From Brevibacillus laterosporus (GTDB taxonomy: Bacteria > Bacillota > Bacilli > Brevibacillales > Brevibacillaceae), in the NCBI RefSeq assembly GCF_030489605.1, contig NZ_JAUKFY010000010.1:112206-176205 (forward strand): a stretch of DNA of 64,000 nucleotides. The letters are read 5' to 3'. Both the position numbers and the translations under genes were made by a program. The notes under the pieces are model-generated. The model had not been told where the DNA came from, searched no databases, and was given only the letters and a program-made list of their open reading frames with translations. Shown here piece after piece: positions 1-8,481 of this stretch. Positions within the stretch are counted from its first letter, which is position 1, and each line of letters starts with the position of its first letter.

Positions 1-1334
1 CTCCAGATGGTAAGAAATACACCTTCTATTTGCGAAAAGGCGTTACCTTCCATGATGGTACACCTTTTAATGCAGAGGCTGTTAAATTTAACTTTGAGCG
101 TTGGATGGATAAAAGCAATCCATACCACGATAAAGAAGGCTATGAATATTACAATGACATGTTTGGCGGCTATAAAGGTGACAAGGACCATGTCATCGCT
201 TCTGTAGATGTGAAAGATGAGTACACGATCGTCCTTACATTAAATCGCCCTCTGGCACCTCTTATGCAGAATCTGGGTATGTTCCCGTTTGCTATCGCTT
301 CGCCAGATGCTGTGAAGAAGGGGACTAAGGAATTTAATGAGAAGCCTGTTGGAACTGGTCCATTCAAATTTGAGAAATGGAATCGAAATGATAGTATTAC
401 GATTATAAAAAATCCAGATTATTGGCAAAAAGGTCTTCCTAAGTTAGACAAAGTTATTTTTAAGGTGATTCCAGACAACTCCGCTCGTTTAACAGCGCTT
501 ACATCTGGTGAGATAGACATTATGGACGGTTTAAATCCTGATGATGCGAAACCTGTGAAGGAAAATAAAGATCTGCAGTTATTTATCCGTCCTTCTATGA
601 ATGCTGGCTGGCTTGGTTTTAACATTGAGAAAAAACCTTTAGACAATGTGAAGGTACGCCAAGCAATGGGGCATGCCATAGATAAGCAAGGTATGATTGA
701 AGCTTTCTACAGCGGTTTTGCCCAGCCTGCTACTAATCCGTTGCCCCCCTCTATTTGGAGTCATAATGATCAAATTAAGGATCGCGACTATAACCTAGAA
801 AAAGCAAAGCAGTTACTGACTGAGGCAGGTTATCCAAATGGTTTCAAAGTGAAATTCTGGGCAATGCCAGTACCACGTCCATACATTATTAATGGTCAAA
901 AAATGGCTGAAGCAATACAACAGGACTTTAAGAAAATTGGTATTGATGCTGAGATCGTTTCCATGGATTGGGCGACTTATTTGGATAAAACCAGAAAAGG
1001 GGAACAGGAGCTTTATCTCCTTGGCTGGACTGGAGATAATGGTGACCCCGATAACTTCCTAAACAACCACTTTAATAAAAATAACATAGGTGGCAGTAAC
1101 CGTTCCTTCTACAAAGATGAGAAGGTTACTGACCTGCTGGTGAAGGCGCAATCTGAGGTAGATGTTGCAAAACGTGCTGCAATTTACAATGAGATTCAAC
1201 AAATCATCTTTGATCAAGCAATTCTCATCCCATTGGTGCATTCGACACCTCCAATCGCAGCGAAAGCGACCGTTAAGGGCTATGTGCCACATCCAAAAGG
1301 TAGTGAAAGCTTAGAAGAGGTGGATATTGAATAG
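1..1334 (+). CDS. Peptide ABC transporter substrate-binding protein, family 5 (5' partial)
   Basis: The reading frame is open from base 3 to the TAG at 1332-1334; the true start lies before the window. The visible part is the extracytoplasmic peptide-binding domain of the DppA/OppA family: a PDGKKYTFYLRKGVTFHDG-type segment at the very start, a PVGTGPFKFEKW segment and a DYNLEKAKQLLTEAGYPNG segment are all hallmarks of SBP_bac_5. In the family this lipoprotein captures di- or oligopeptides outside the membrane. Two matching permease genes follow directly, so it is the binding subunit of that importer. The ligand (peptide, nickel-chelate or other) cannot be read from the sequence. The signal peptide and lipobox are not visible because the 5' end is missing. 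Confidence 0.93.
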   Translation, partial: PDGKKYTFYLRKGVTFHDGTPFNAEAVKFNFERWMDKSNPYHDKEGYEYYNDMFGGYKGDKDHVIASVDVKDEYTIVLTLNRPLAPLMQNLGMFPFAIASPDAVKKGTKEFNEKPVGTGPFKFEKWNRNDSITIIKNPDYWQKGLPKLDKVIFKVIPDNSARLTALTSGEIDIMDGLNPDDAKPVKENKDLQLFIRPSMNAGWLGFNIEKKPLDNVKVRQAMGHAIDKQGMIEAFYSGFAQPATNPLPPSIWSHNDQIKDRDYNLEKAKQLLTEAGYPNGFKVKFWAMPVPRPYIINGQKMAEAIQQDFKKIGIDAEIVSMDWATYLDKTRKGEQELYLLGWTGDNGDPDNFLNNHFNKNNIGGSNRSFYKDEKVTDLLVKAQSEVDVAKRAAIYNEIQQIIFDQAILIPLVHSTPPIAAKATVKGYVPHPKGSESLEEVDIE

Positions 1335-1346
1335 GTTTTCATATGT

Positions 1347-1388
1347 AAAAGGGTAGGAGCTGAGCTTTCCTCTTACCCTTTTCTTTTA
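1347..1388 (+). terminator. Intercistronic hairpin after the binding-protein gene
   Basis: AAAAGGGTA (1347-1355) pairs with TACCCTTTT (1374-1382) and is followed by a T-rich run. It sits between the binding protein and the permeases. Such partial terminators often let the binding protein be made in excess over its permeases (inference). Confidence 0.5.
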
Positions 1389-1412
1389 CCATTCATTTAT
1401 CCGCTATCGTTT

Positions 1413-2453
1413 ATGAATAAACAAGCAAGGAAAGCGAGGAGACGGTATTTGCTAGCTTACACTATACGACGATTGCTCATGCTGATCCCTGTATTTTTGG
1501 GCATGTCTATTATCGTGTTTTCCATTATTCACGCCATCCCCGGGGACCCAGCCTTAACGATTTTAGGAGAGAAGGCTAGTCCGAGTGCCGTTGAAGAGCT
1601 CCGGGAACAACTAGGATTAAATCATCCATGGTACATTCAATATTTTTCTTATCTCAAAGATGTAATGACAGGTAATTTAGGTGTATCACTTCATACCAAA
1701 GCAGCTATTGCCAAGGAGATCGTTCCTTATTTATCTGCTACTACGGAGTTAGCTATTGTCAGCTTGTTGTTTGCGCTTGTTGTAGGGATTAATGCTGGAA
1801 TCATTTCTGCTTGGAAACAAAATTCTTGGTTTGATTATGTATGCATGCTCATTGCTTTGATTGGTGTTTCTATGCCCGTTTTTTGGCTAGGGCTAATGGA
1901 ACAGTGGTATTTTGCACAGGAATTAAAATGGTTACCTTCAGTAGGGCGGGATAATCCGCGTGATGCTGTAGAAGCGATTACCCATTTCTACCTGCTCGAT
2001 ACGATCATTAGTGGGAGATGGGATCAATTCAAGGATGTGATCTTGCACCTTATCTTACCAGGCATTGCACTAGGAACCATTCCAATGGCCATCTTTGCAC
2101 GAATTACGCGTTCAAGCATGCTGGAAGTGATGCGTTCTGATTACATTCGTACGGCCCGTGCCAAAGGACTGGCTCAGTTTTTCGTGGTGTACAAGCACGC
2201 GCTAAAAAATGCCTTAATTCCGATTTTGACAGTGATTGGCTTACAGTTAGGAATGCTTTTAGGCGGAGCTATTCTTACCGAGACTATTTTTGGCTGGCCG
2301 GGGATCGGGCGTTACATTTATACAGCGATTGGTAACCGTGACTACCCAGTTATCCAATCCGGCATTCTTGTGATTGCCTTTCTTTTCGTATTGATCAACT
2401 TAATTGTGGATTTACTCTATGCCTATGTGGATCCACGTATTAAATATCGTTAA
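1413..2453 (+). CDS. DppB-like peptide ABC transporter permease
   Basis: A 346-residue membrane protein with a hydrophobic segment near residues 19-40 and several more up to the C-terminus. The conserved EAA loop typical of BPD permeases is visible near residues 240-260 (YIRTARAKGL followed by HALKNALIP), the part that docks on the ATPase. The N-terminal IPGDPA and YFSYLKDVMTGNLG segments are typical of the DppB/OppB subfamily. It forms one half of the membrane channel with the next gene. The ATG at 1413 has a weak Shine-Dalgarno site; a start a few codons downstream is possible. No ATPase gene follows, so the ATPases may lie before the window or elsewhere. Confidence 0.9.
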   Translation: MNKQARKARRRYLLAYTIRRLLMLIPVFLGMSIIVFSIIHAIPGDPALTILGEKASPSAVEELREQLGLNHPWYIQYFSYLKDVMTGNLGVSLHTKAAIAKEIVPYLSATTELAIVSLLFALVVGINAGIISAWKQNSWFDYVCMLIALIGVSMPVFWLGLMEQWYFAQELKWLPSVGRDNPRDAVEAITHFYLLDTIISGRWDQFKDVILHLILPGIALGTIPMAIFARITRSSMLEVMRSDYIRTARAKGLAQFFVVYKHALKNALIPILTVIGLQLGMLLGGAILTETIFGWPGIGRYIYTAIGNRDYPVIQSGILVIAFLFVLINLIVDLLYAYVDPRIKYR

Positions 2454-2465
2454 GGGGGGTCAACA

Positions 2466-3365
2466 GTGGCACAAGTAACTCCAGAGATGCAAGCTGTCTC
2501 TTCTAAAGAGCAGGTTGAAAAAACAACGTCTCCTTGGCAAGATGCCTGGCGAACGCTACGGAAGAATAAAATGGCTTTGTTAGGATTTGGGATCATCCTC
2601 TTCTTTATTCTTGTTGCGATTCTTGCTCCTGTTATTACTACGCATCCTTTTGATGAGGGTGCTTTAAAAGAGAGAAACATGCCTCCTTCTGCAAAACATT
2701 GGTTTGGAACTGATTATAATGGTCGGGACGTCTATACCCGCGTAGTATATGGGGCGCAAATCTCTTTATGGGTAGGGACATTTTCGGTTATAGGCTCTAT
2801 TATCATAGGGACGCTGCTTGGACTGATTGCTGGCTATTATGGAAGATGGATTGACATGCTTATTTCTCGTACATTTGATATCATTTTAGCCTTCCCTAGC
2901 ATTTTGCTAGCTATTGCAATCGTTGCCATTCTAGGTCCTTCTCTGCAGAATGCACTAATGGCTATTGCGATTATCAATGTGCCTACTTATGGGCGATTAG
3001 TGCGTTCGAAGGTGCTTAGTTTAAAAGAAGAGGAATTTATTATGGCTGCCAGGGCTATTGGAATGAAAGATGCCCGGATTATTTCACAGCACATATTGCC
3101 AAATAGCATTGCTCCTATTATTGTGACGGGGACCTTAGGGATCGCAACCGCTATCTTGGAAGCGGCTGCACTCGGATTCCTAGGACTTGGCGCACAACCA
3201 CCGCAACCCGAATGGGGGAAAATGCTAGCTGACTCTCGTGAATACATCCAGCAGGCACCTTGGACGGTTATTTTTCCAGGTCTGTCCATTGTGCTGACCG
3301 TCCTTGGATTTAATCTGATAGGTGATGGACTAAGAGATGCCTTAGATCCGCGGATGAAGAATTAG
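2466..3365 (+). CDS. DppC-like peptide ABC transporter permease
   Basis: A 299-residue permease starting with GTG at 2466 behind the strong site AAGGGGGG, 12 bases after the preceding permease gene. It has an N-terminal cytoplasmic stretch, a first membrane segment near residues 37-60, the conserved HWFGTDYNGRDVYTRVVYGA segment of DppC/OppC proteins, and an EAA loop near residues 195-215 (AARAIGMKDARIISQHILPN). It pairs with the upstream DppB-like subunit as the heterodimeric channel of a peptide importer. The C-terminal DGLRDALDPRMK ending is the family standard, so the gene looks complete. Confidence 0.9.
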   Translation: MAQVTPEMQAVSSKEQVEKTTSPWQDAWRTLRKNKMALLGFGIILFFILVAILAPVITTHPFDEGALKERNMPPSAKHWFGTDYNGRDVYTRVVYGAQISLWVGTFSVIGSIIIGTLLGLIAGYYGRWIDMLISRTFDIILAFPSILLAIAIVAILGPSLQNALMAIAIINVPTYGRLVRSKVLSLKEEEFIMAARAIGMKDARIISQHILPNSIAPIIVTGTLGIATAILEAAALGFLGLGAQPPQPEWGKMLADSREYIQQAPWTVIFPGLSIVLTVLGFNLIGDGLRDALDPRMKN

Positions 3366-3376
3366 AACGAAAGATT

Positions 3377-3427
3377 GCTCCTGCTCCTTGATGAGTTCAG
3401 TTATTATCCAGGGCAGGAGCTTGTTTA
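3377..3427 (+). terminator. Rho-independent terminator of the peptide transporter operon
   Basis: GCTCCTGC (3377-3384) pairs with GCAGGAGC (3413-3420), followed by TTGTTT. It closes the permease operon before the separately initiated peptidase gene. Confidence 0.65.
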
Positions 3428-3589
3428 TGTATTACGAATATCGGCGCGGAGAAAAACTAGCGTTCCTCTGGTTACTTTTTTCACGTGTTAGCAAAAAGAT
3501 TTATTTTACATAAGGAGGATGTGTCAATACAACTCCTATGGTATCCTCAAGATAGGAAAGATAGCTAAAGAAAGGTATGGTGGGGGAAA

Positions 3590-4684
3590 GTGGATCAAAG
3601 ACGTCTTACTCAACTTCGTTCGTTTATGGAAGAACAGCAAGCGGATGCTATTCTTGTAACTCTTCCTATGCATGTCTATTATTTGACTGGTTTTTTTACA
3701 AATCCGCATGAACGGTTTATGGGGCTTGTTATCCCTGCTAATGGAGAACCGGTCTTAATCGTACCTGCGTTAGACCGTAATGCAGCAGAAGCGGCTTCTA
3801 GCGTGCAAAACATTATGACACATACAGACATCGACAATCCGTATCAAATTTTAAAGCAGGCCCTCCCGCAGAATATGAAGAGCTTGGCTGTGGAGAAGAG
3901 CCATTTGACTGTTTCTATCTATGAAGCAATGGTTAAAGAATTAGACATTTCTACATACATAGATGTGGAAGAGCCGTTACGTCAAATGCGTTTAATAAAA
4001 TCTGCTGATGAAGTGGCTCGGATAAAGCGAGCATGTGAGACAATCGAGGAAGTTCTTAGACAATGCCTGCCAAAAGTAAAGGTTGGCGTAACAGAAGCTG
4101 AGATTGTAGCAGAGCTGGAATTCCTGATGAAAAAGCTAGGCTCGAAGGGTCCATCGTTTTCTACGATGGTGCTAAGTGGCCCTAACTCAGCATTACCGCA
4201 TGGGAAGCCAGGCAGCCGTAAGATTGCGAGCGGAGAGTTCCTATTGTTTGATATGGGTGTATTACAGGACGGCTATGTTTCTGATATTACGCGGACATTT
4301 GCCGTTGGAGAGATTAATGACAAGCAAAAGGACGTCTATGAAACGGTATTAGCGGCGAATCTAGCTGCGATTGAAGCTACGCGACCAGGTGTTGTGCTAG
4401 CAGATTTAGACCAGGTAGCCCGTCAGATTATTGCAAATAAGGGATATGGGGATTATTTTACCCATCGGTTAGGTCATGGCATGGGTATGGATGTACACGA
4501 ATACCCTTCTGTCCATGGGGCTAATCAAGAAAAGTTAGTAAGCGGAATGGTGTTTACTATCGAACCGGGAATCTATTTGCCAGAGGTTGGCGGCGTACGT
4601 ATCGAGGATGACGTACTTGTAACAGATACCGGAGTAGAAATTTTAACAAGCTATCCAAAAGAGCTTCAAATCATTGGTGTGTAA
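3590..4684 (+). CDS. M24 family Xaa-Pro peptidase (aminopeptidase P/prolidase type)
   Basis: A 364-residue cytoplasmic metallopeptidase that removes residues next to proline from peptides. The N-terminal creatinase-like domain (about 1-125) precedes the pita-bread catalytic domain (about 130-360). All five metal ligands of the family are visible: Asp221, Asp232, His296, Glu325 and Glu339, within FDMG, SDITRTF, HRLGHGMG, TIEPGIYLP and RIEDD. The start is GTG at 3590 after a GGGGGAAA site. Lying directly behind a peptide importer, it probably helps digest the imported peptides; this is inference from position. Exact substrate preference (dipeptides or longer) is not decided by the sequence. Confidence 0.9.
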   Translation: MDQRRLTQLRSFMEEQQADAILVTLPMHVYYLTGFFTNPHERFMGLVIPANGEPVLIVPALDRNAAEAASSVQNIMTHTDIDNPYQILKQALPQNMKSLAVEKSHLTVSIYEAMVKELDISTYIDVEEPLRQMRLIKSADEVARIKRACETIEEVLRQCLPKVKVGVTEAEIVAELEFLMKKLGSKGPSFSTMVLSGPNSALPHGKPGSRKIASGEFLLFDMGVLQDGYVSDITRTFAVGEINDKQKDVYETVLAANLAAIEATRPGVVLADLDQVARQIIANKGYGDYFTHRLGHGMGMDVHEYPSVHGANQEKLVSGMVFTIEPGIYLPEVGGVRIEDDVLVTDTGVEILTSYPKELQIIGV

Positions 4685-4705
4685 AAAAACTATTTTATTA
4701 AAAGT

Positions 4706-4735
4706 AAAAGACGAGCGAGAGGCTCGTCTTTTTTA
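4706..4735. terminator. Bidirectional terminator between the peptidase and Nudix genes
   Basis: AAAAGACGAGC (4706-4716) and GCTCGTCTTTT (4722-4732) form an 11-bp stem with a 5-base loop, with T runs on both strands. It serves the two convergent genes. Confidence 0.85.
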
Positions 4736-4779
4736 TAGGTGGGGGAGTATTTTGTCTGCTACTAGCAGGGAATCCTGTT

Positions 4780-5409
4780 TCATTTAGAAAGATACTCTGT
4801 TATAGAGTGAATGATACCTTTAAAATAAGCCTGCTCATGAGGAACGAAATCGTATTTGCCCACCATCCTGCGCAGCGGAATCCTTTCGCCTCTGGCATTC
4901 CCTTCGAAGCCCTCAACGAGCAGTTCCTGTTTGTCATGTAACCACAGCTCACAAAATCCGTTAAATTCAGCTTTTACCATGCCAGAAACCTCTTCTGACT
5001 GGAGTGTATAATCATTTATCGCATGCTTACTTTGGTAAAGAAAGACGTGACTTAATTCTTTATCAATAAATCCTTTTTGTATAATGCAGTTTTTGATGAC
5101 TCCTAATGATACTAAATCATGGAAGGAAACACGTATGCCTAATTCTTCCTCTATTTCTCTGATTCCATCATAAATCGTTTCATGGGAAAGCAAATGACCA
5201 GCAGCTGTAATGTCTAACAGAGAAGGGAAGTCCTTTTTCTGCTCGCTTCTGATTTGAAAATGGATATAGTCAGTCCCATTTTCATTACTAATAAACCAAC
5301 AATGAAACGTCTCGTGCCAAAGCCCCTTGCGATGAACCTCTGCACGTGAAGCTGAACCTAGATGATTGTGAGACTCGTCAAAAATGGCAAGCAATTCTGT
5401 TTCCATCAT
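4780..5409 (-). CDS. Nudix hydrolase (isopentenyl-diphosphate isomerase-like subgroup)
   Basis: A 209-residue protein with a Nudix motif at residues 71-92: Gly71, Glu77, then REIEEELGI from Arg84. The spacing between Glu77 and Arg84 is one residue shorter than the textbook Nudix box, a variant I believe occurs in the IPP-isomerase-like subgroup. The N-terminal region (AEVHRKGLWHETFHCWFI) also fits that subgroup. Members hydrolyse or isomerise nucleoside or other diphosphates; the substrate here is unknown. It begins 14 bases after the stop of the upstream transporter gene on the same strand, so the two form an operon; the exporter and the hydrolase may act on related compounds (inference). 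Confidence 0.8.
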   Translation of the reverse strand: MMETELLAIFDESHNHLGSASRAEVHRKGLWHETFHCWFISNENGTDYIHFQIRSEQKKDFPSLLDITAAGHLLSHETIYDGIREIEEELGIRVSFHDLVSLGVIKNCIIQKGFIDKELSHVFLYQSKHAINDYTLQSEEVSGMVKAEFNGFCELWLHDKQELLVEGFEGNARGERIPLRRMVGKYDFVPHEQAYFKGIIHSITEYLSK

Positions 5410-5423
5410 CTGTACCTCTTCTT

Positions 5424-6590
5424 TTATTTTCTGGATAACGATAACGTGACACGGATAGCCTTAGCCATTGAGAAGACAGCAGATCCTAAAGCTAGCATAA
5501 TGATCAGCCCACCCACAGTAGCATTCCAATCAATGGAGGCTCTCTCAATGACGATTCCGCCGATCAAGGAGCCACAAGCAATCCCAAAGTGAAGAGCAGA
5601 ATTGTTTAAGCTTTGTTGAATGTCAGAGGATTCTGGGGCTGACTCAATTAAATAGCTTTGTAATGCAGGTGTGATCGCCCAGCTTAACATACTCCAGATA
5701 ATCATCACTACTAGGAATAGCGGTAAGGCAAAGGTAGTGTAGGGAATCATAAAGATTGTCAAAGCAAAGACAGAAATAACAGATAGAATGGTACGTTTTG
5801 TCCCAAAGCGATCTGATAGAAAGCCCCCAATGCCTCCGCCAAATACGGCAGCAATACCAAAAATAACGTAGACAATGCTTACCCAGGTTCCATCTAGCCC
5901 TAGCTTCATTTTTAAAAATGGTGTTAGATAAGCATATAACGTTAAATGACCGGCTAAAAATAAAAACGACGTTAATTGAGTAAATAATACGCTACGATTT
6001 TTCAATGTACCTAACTGCTTCCATACTGGAATGGCAGGCTTCGGCTCAATTCGACCCATGAAGAAATGAACACCAGTCATCGAAAGCACGGTCAAAATTG
6101 AGATTAGTATAAAAGGAGCTCGCCATCCAAAGGAATTACCTATCAGTAATCCAATGGGTACTCCAAGCACAAGAGAGGCGCTTATTCCCATAAAAACAAC
6201 CCCGATAGCTCGGGCACGGTATGGGATAGCCACGATGCTTGATGCGATTGTAACACATAAAACAACCAGTAAAGAACCACTTGCAGCCGAGATGATGCGT
6301 GCAAGCAACAACATCGTATAGGACGGACTGATGACTGCGATTACGTTACCGATCAAAAATACTAATAAAGAAAGTATCGTTAACTGTTTTCGTTCTACGC
6401 CTGCGGTTAATGTTAATAGAATGGGAGCTGAGATGGCAAATACAAGAGAAAACATTGTAATCAGAAATCCTGCTTTACCAAGACTGACTCCTAAATCAGT
6501 GGCTACTAAATCTAAAATCCCGCCTATAATCAATTCAACCATTCCCACTACAAAAGAGACAATGGTCAGCAAATAAACTCTCCTATTCAT
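5424..6590 (-). CDS. MFS exporter similar to PbuE (purine efflux)
   Basis: A 388-residue major facilitator with about twelve membrane segments. Several stretches match what I recall of B. subtilis PbuE: VELIIGGIL near the N-terminus, YRARAIGVVFMG after the fourth segment, LAGHLTLYAYLTPFL in the second half and SWAITPALQSYLIE followed by SSDIQQSLNNSAL near the end. PbuE exports hypoxanthine and adenine-type purines; other members of the DHA1 group export drugs or arabinose. No purine riboswitch is apparent upstream. Instead a 14-bp inverted repeat lies just upstream of its ribosome site, facing a divergent TrmB-type regulator. Substrate assignment is moderate. Confidence 0.8.
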   Translation of the reverse strand: MNRRVYLLTIVSFVVGMVELIIGGILDLVATDLGVSLGKAGFLITMFSLVFAISAPILLTLTAGVERKQLTILSLLVFLIGNVIAVISPSYTMLLLARIISAASGSLLVVLCVTIASSIVAIPYRARAIGVVFMGISASLVLGVPIGLLIGNSFGWRAPFILISILTVLSMTGVHFFMGRIEPKPAIPVWKQLGTLKNRSVLFTQLTSFLFLAGHLTLYAYLTPFLKMKLGLDGTWVSIVYVIFGIAAVFGGGIGGFLSDRFGTKRTILSVISVFALTIFMIPYTTFALPLFLVVMIIWSMLSWAITPALQSYLIESAPESSDIQQSLNNSALHFGIACGSLIGGIVIERASIDWNATVGGLIIMLALGSAVFSMAKAIRVTLSLSRK

Positions 6591-6606
6591 ATCCTAACAA
6601 CCCTTC

Positions 6607-6644
6607 CTCTAAAAAGTTACCACTGCAATAGTAACTTTTTAGAG
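6607..6644. promoter_or_regulatory. 14-bp inverted repeat, candidate operator between exporter and TrmB regulator
   Basis: CTCTAAAAAGTTAC (6607-6620) is perfectly repeated as its reverse complement GTAACTTTTTAGAG (6631-6644) around a 10-base spacer. The GTTAC half-sites are separated by about two helical turns centre to centre, which suits a dimeric or tetrameric regulator. It lies 17 bases before the exporter start. A structured 5' leader is an alternative reading. Confidence 0.5.
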
Positions 6645-6744
6645 AGGAGAAAACAAGTGTAAATTTCATCATACATAATAAACCAAAGAATATGCTATGA
6701 TGGTACTACTACCTACTAAATGGTTAAGCAAGGGGTCAAAGACT

Positions 6745-7503
6745 ATGCTTCAACAATTCGGCTTCACACAATATGAAAGTCAAGTTTATCAAGCGCTGAT
6801 AACCGTTGATCAGCCATTAGATGCCACAGGTATCGTCAAGAGGTCAGGTGTTCCTCGTTCAAAGGTATATGAAGTCCTTCATCGCTTGTCTGAAAAAGGG
6901 ATGATTCTTGAAACGACTGTTGAAAAAAAGCGACTGTATACCGCGCTTCCTATTGAATCAATCATTGAAAAACTAAAAGCTGATTTTGAAACGAATGTTC
7001 AAAAATTAAGAAGCACGCAAAAAAAAGAAGCTCCCAAGGATGATCGAGTGTGGACCTTAAAAGACAACCATTCGATCCAAGCTTTGTTAAAGGATTTGCT
7101 GCAGCAAGCCAGTCAATCGATTTTTATTTCGGGATGGGCTGATGATTTGGCTGCTTTTCTCGCCATTTTAGAGCAAAAACATGCCGAGGGAATTACTGTT
7201 AATATTCATGTAATTGGTGAATTTCCAACCATGATACCTACAGTGTCCACCTTAATTCCTGATGTACAGCACGCGAGCTTGGAGAGAAGCCGCATCCTTA
7301 TTGTTGACGAACAGGAATTGCTTTTTGCGGGGATAGAAGAGAGTAAGTGGCAAGCTATTCGCACAGGCTCGCGTCCTTTAGTAAAGTTCTTTACTGAGTT
7401 TTTCTATCATGATGTTGCCTTAACCGAAATTACTCAAAGATATCGAGATACCGTGATGAAAGATCAGGCTATTCGAGATGTATTGCTAAATTTAAGGTAT
7501 TAG
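6745..7503 (+). CDS. TrmB-family transcriptional regulator
   Basis: A 252-residue regulator with an N-terminal winged-helix domain (about residues 1-75: QFGFTQYESQVYQALI, then SGVPRSKVYEVLHRLSEKGMI), followed by a linker coiled coil and a C-terminal phospholipase-D-like effector domain (about 105-250). This layout is the TrmB family, which senses small molecules, often sugars. I chose the ATG at 6745 because AGGGG at 6731-6735 is correctly spaced and the protein then starts exactly where the family does; an in-frame ATG at 6697 would add 16 unconserved residues. It is divergent from the PbuE-like exporter and is likely its regulator through the palindrome at 6607-6644 (inference). Confidence 0.85.
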   Translation: MLQQFGFTQYESQVYQALITVDQPLDATGIVKRSGVPRSKVYEVLHRLSEKGMILETTVEKKRLYTALPIESIIEKLKADFETNVQKLRSTQKKEAPKDDRVWTLKDNHSIQALLKDLLQQASQSIFISGWADDLAAFLAILEQKHAEGITVNIHVIGEFPTMIPTVSTLIPDVQHASLERSRILIVDEQELLFAGIEESKWQAIRTGSRPLVKFFTEFFYHDVALTEITQRYRDTVMKDQAIRDVLLNLRY

Positions 7504-7532
7504 CTGAAGGACTAGCCTATGCCATATAAATA

Positions 7533-7569
7533 AAAGCCTCTCTCTTATCTAACCTAAGAGAGAGGCTTT
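7533..7569. terminator. Bidirectional terminator between regulator and mnt operon
   Basis: A perfect 15-bp stem: AAAGCCTCTCTCTTA (7533-7547) with its complement at 7555-7569 around a 7-base loop. It separates two convergent transcription units. Confidence 0.85.
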
Positions 7570-7596
7570 GCTAGCTAGAGTTTTAAGCCAAAGCAA

Positions 7597-8481
7597 CTAT
7601 TCCTGCTCAGGTACAAGCAGGCTGCGACGGGCAAGCAGCTTAGAAATAAGCCCATATCGCGGTGAGAATATAAAAGCTAGGGCGAATAATAGCCCCGCGA
7701 TAACTGTCATGGCGCCAGCGATGGAGCTATCCAACCAGGTTGCCAAAGCATAACCGAGTGCGGAGCATAGGACACCGATCAGCATGCTTAATCCTAGCAT
7801 GACAGGCAGACGGTCTGTCAGCAGGTAGGCAGTCGCTCCGGGTACAACCAGCATAGCAACAACCAGGATAGCGCCAACACTTTCAAAAGAGGCGACAGTG
7901 GCCATAGAGACAAGCCCCATGAGAAGATAGTGGAACAAAGCGACTGGAATGCCAATAGCAGCCGCCATTGCAGGATCGAATGTGCAGAGCTTAAATTGCT
8001 TATAAAAGAGCGAGATAACCAACAGACTGACCAAGAAGACGATTCCAATTCCCCAGACTGCTCTTGGACCCAGCTCCAGATCGCCGATTGTAAGTGTATC
8101 CCACGGTACATAAGCGATTTCTCCATATAACACACAATCCAAATCTAAATCAACTTGCGAGCTAAACAAAGAGATGATCACAACCCCGATCGAAAATAGA
8201 GCGGTAAAAGTTACCCCGATGGCTGCATCTGATTTAACACCGCTGTTTCGAAAAAGCTGAATCAAAAAGACAGTAAGCAGACCAAATGCTCCGGCACCGA
8301 TTAGCATAGGCAACGTTTCCCGGCTACTCGTAATGAGAAAAGCTAGGGCAATGCCAGGTAGAATCGCATGGCTAATCGCATCACCTAGCATAGCCATTCG
8401 TCTTAAAATGAGAAAACAACCGAGGAAGCCGCATGTAGCGGCTACCAATGATCCGGTTAAAATAATCCAAAAACTGTTCAT
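7597..8481 (-). CDS. mntD: Manganese-type ABC transporter permease MntD
   Basis: A 294-residue ABC-3 family permease with about nine hydrophobic segments. MLGDAISHAILPGIALAF near residue 35 and FEVGAI-like FESVGAILVVAMLVVPGATAYLLT near residues 199-222 are the typical conserved segments. It is the last gene of a four-gene operon on the minus strand and its start overlaps the stop of mntC by four bases, which implies translational coupling. With MntC it forms the channel for a divalent metal; manganese is inferred from the binding protein. Length matches B. subtilis MntD. Confidence 0.88.
   Translation of the reverse strand: MNSFWIILTGSLVAATCGFLGCFLILRRMAMLGDAISHAILPGIALAFLITSSRETLPMLIGAGAFGLLTVFLIQLFRNSGVKSDAAIGVTFTALFSIGVVIISLFSSQVDLDLDCVLYGEIAYVPWDTLTIGDLELGPRAVWGIGIVFLVSLLVISLFYKQFKLCTFDPAMAAAIGIPVALFHYLLMGLVSMATVASFESVGAILVVAMLVVPGATAYLLTDRLPVMLGLSMLIGVLCSALGYALATWLDSSIAGAMTVIAGLLFALAFIFSPRYGLISKLLARRSLLVPEQE

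Noticed and set aside
3510..3640. Micro-frames behind AAGGAGG upstream of the peptidase gene
   Set aside because: The ATG and GTG are only one to three bases from the site; a 15-codon leader is possible but unsupported.
6590..6700. Purine riboswitch upstream of the PbuE-like gene
   Set aside because: The leader is too short and lacks the conserved three-way junction sequences; only a simple inverted repeat is present.
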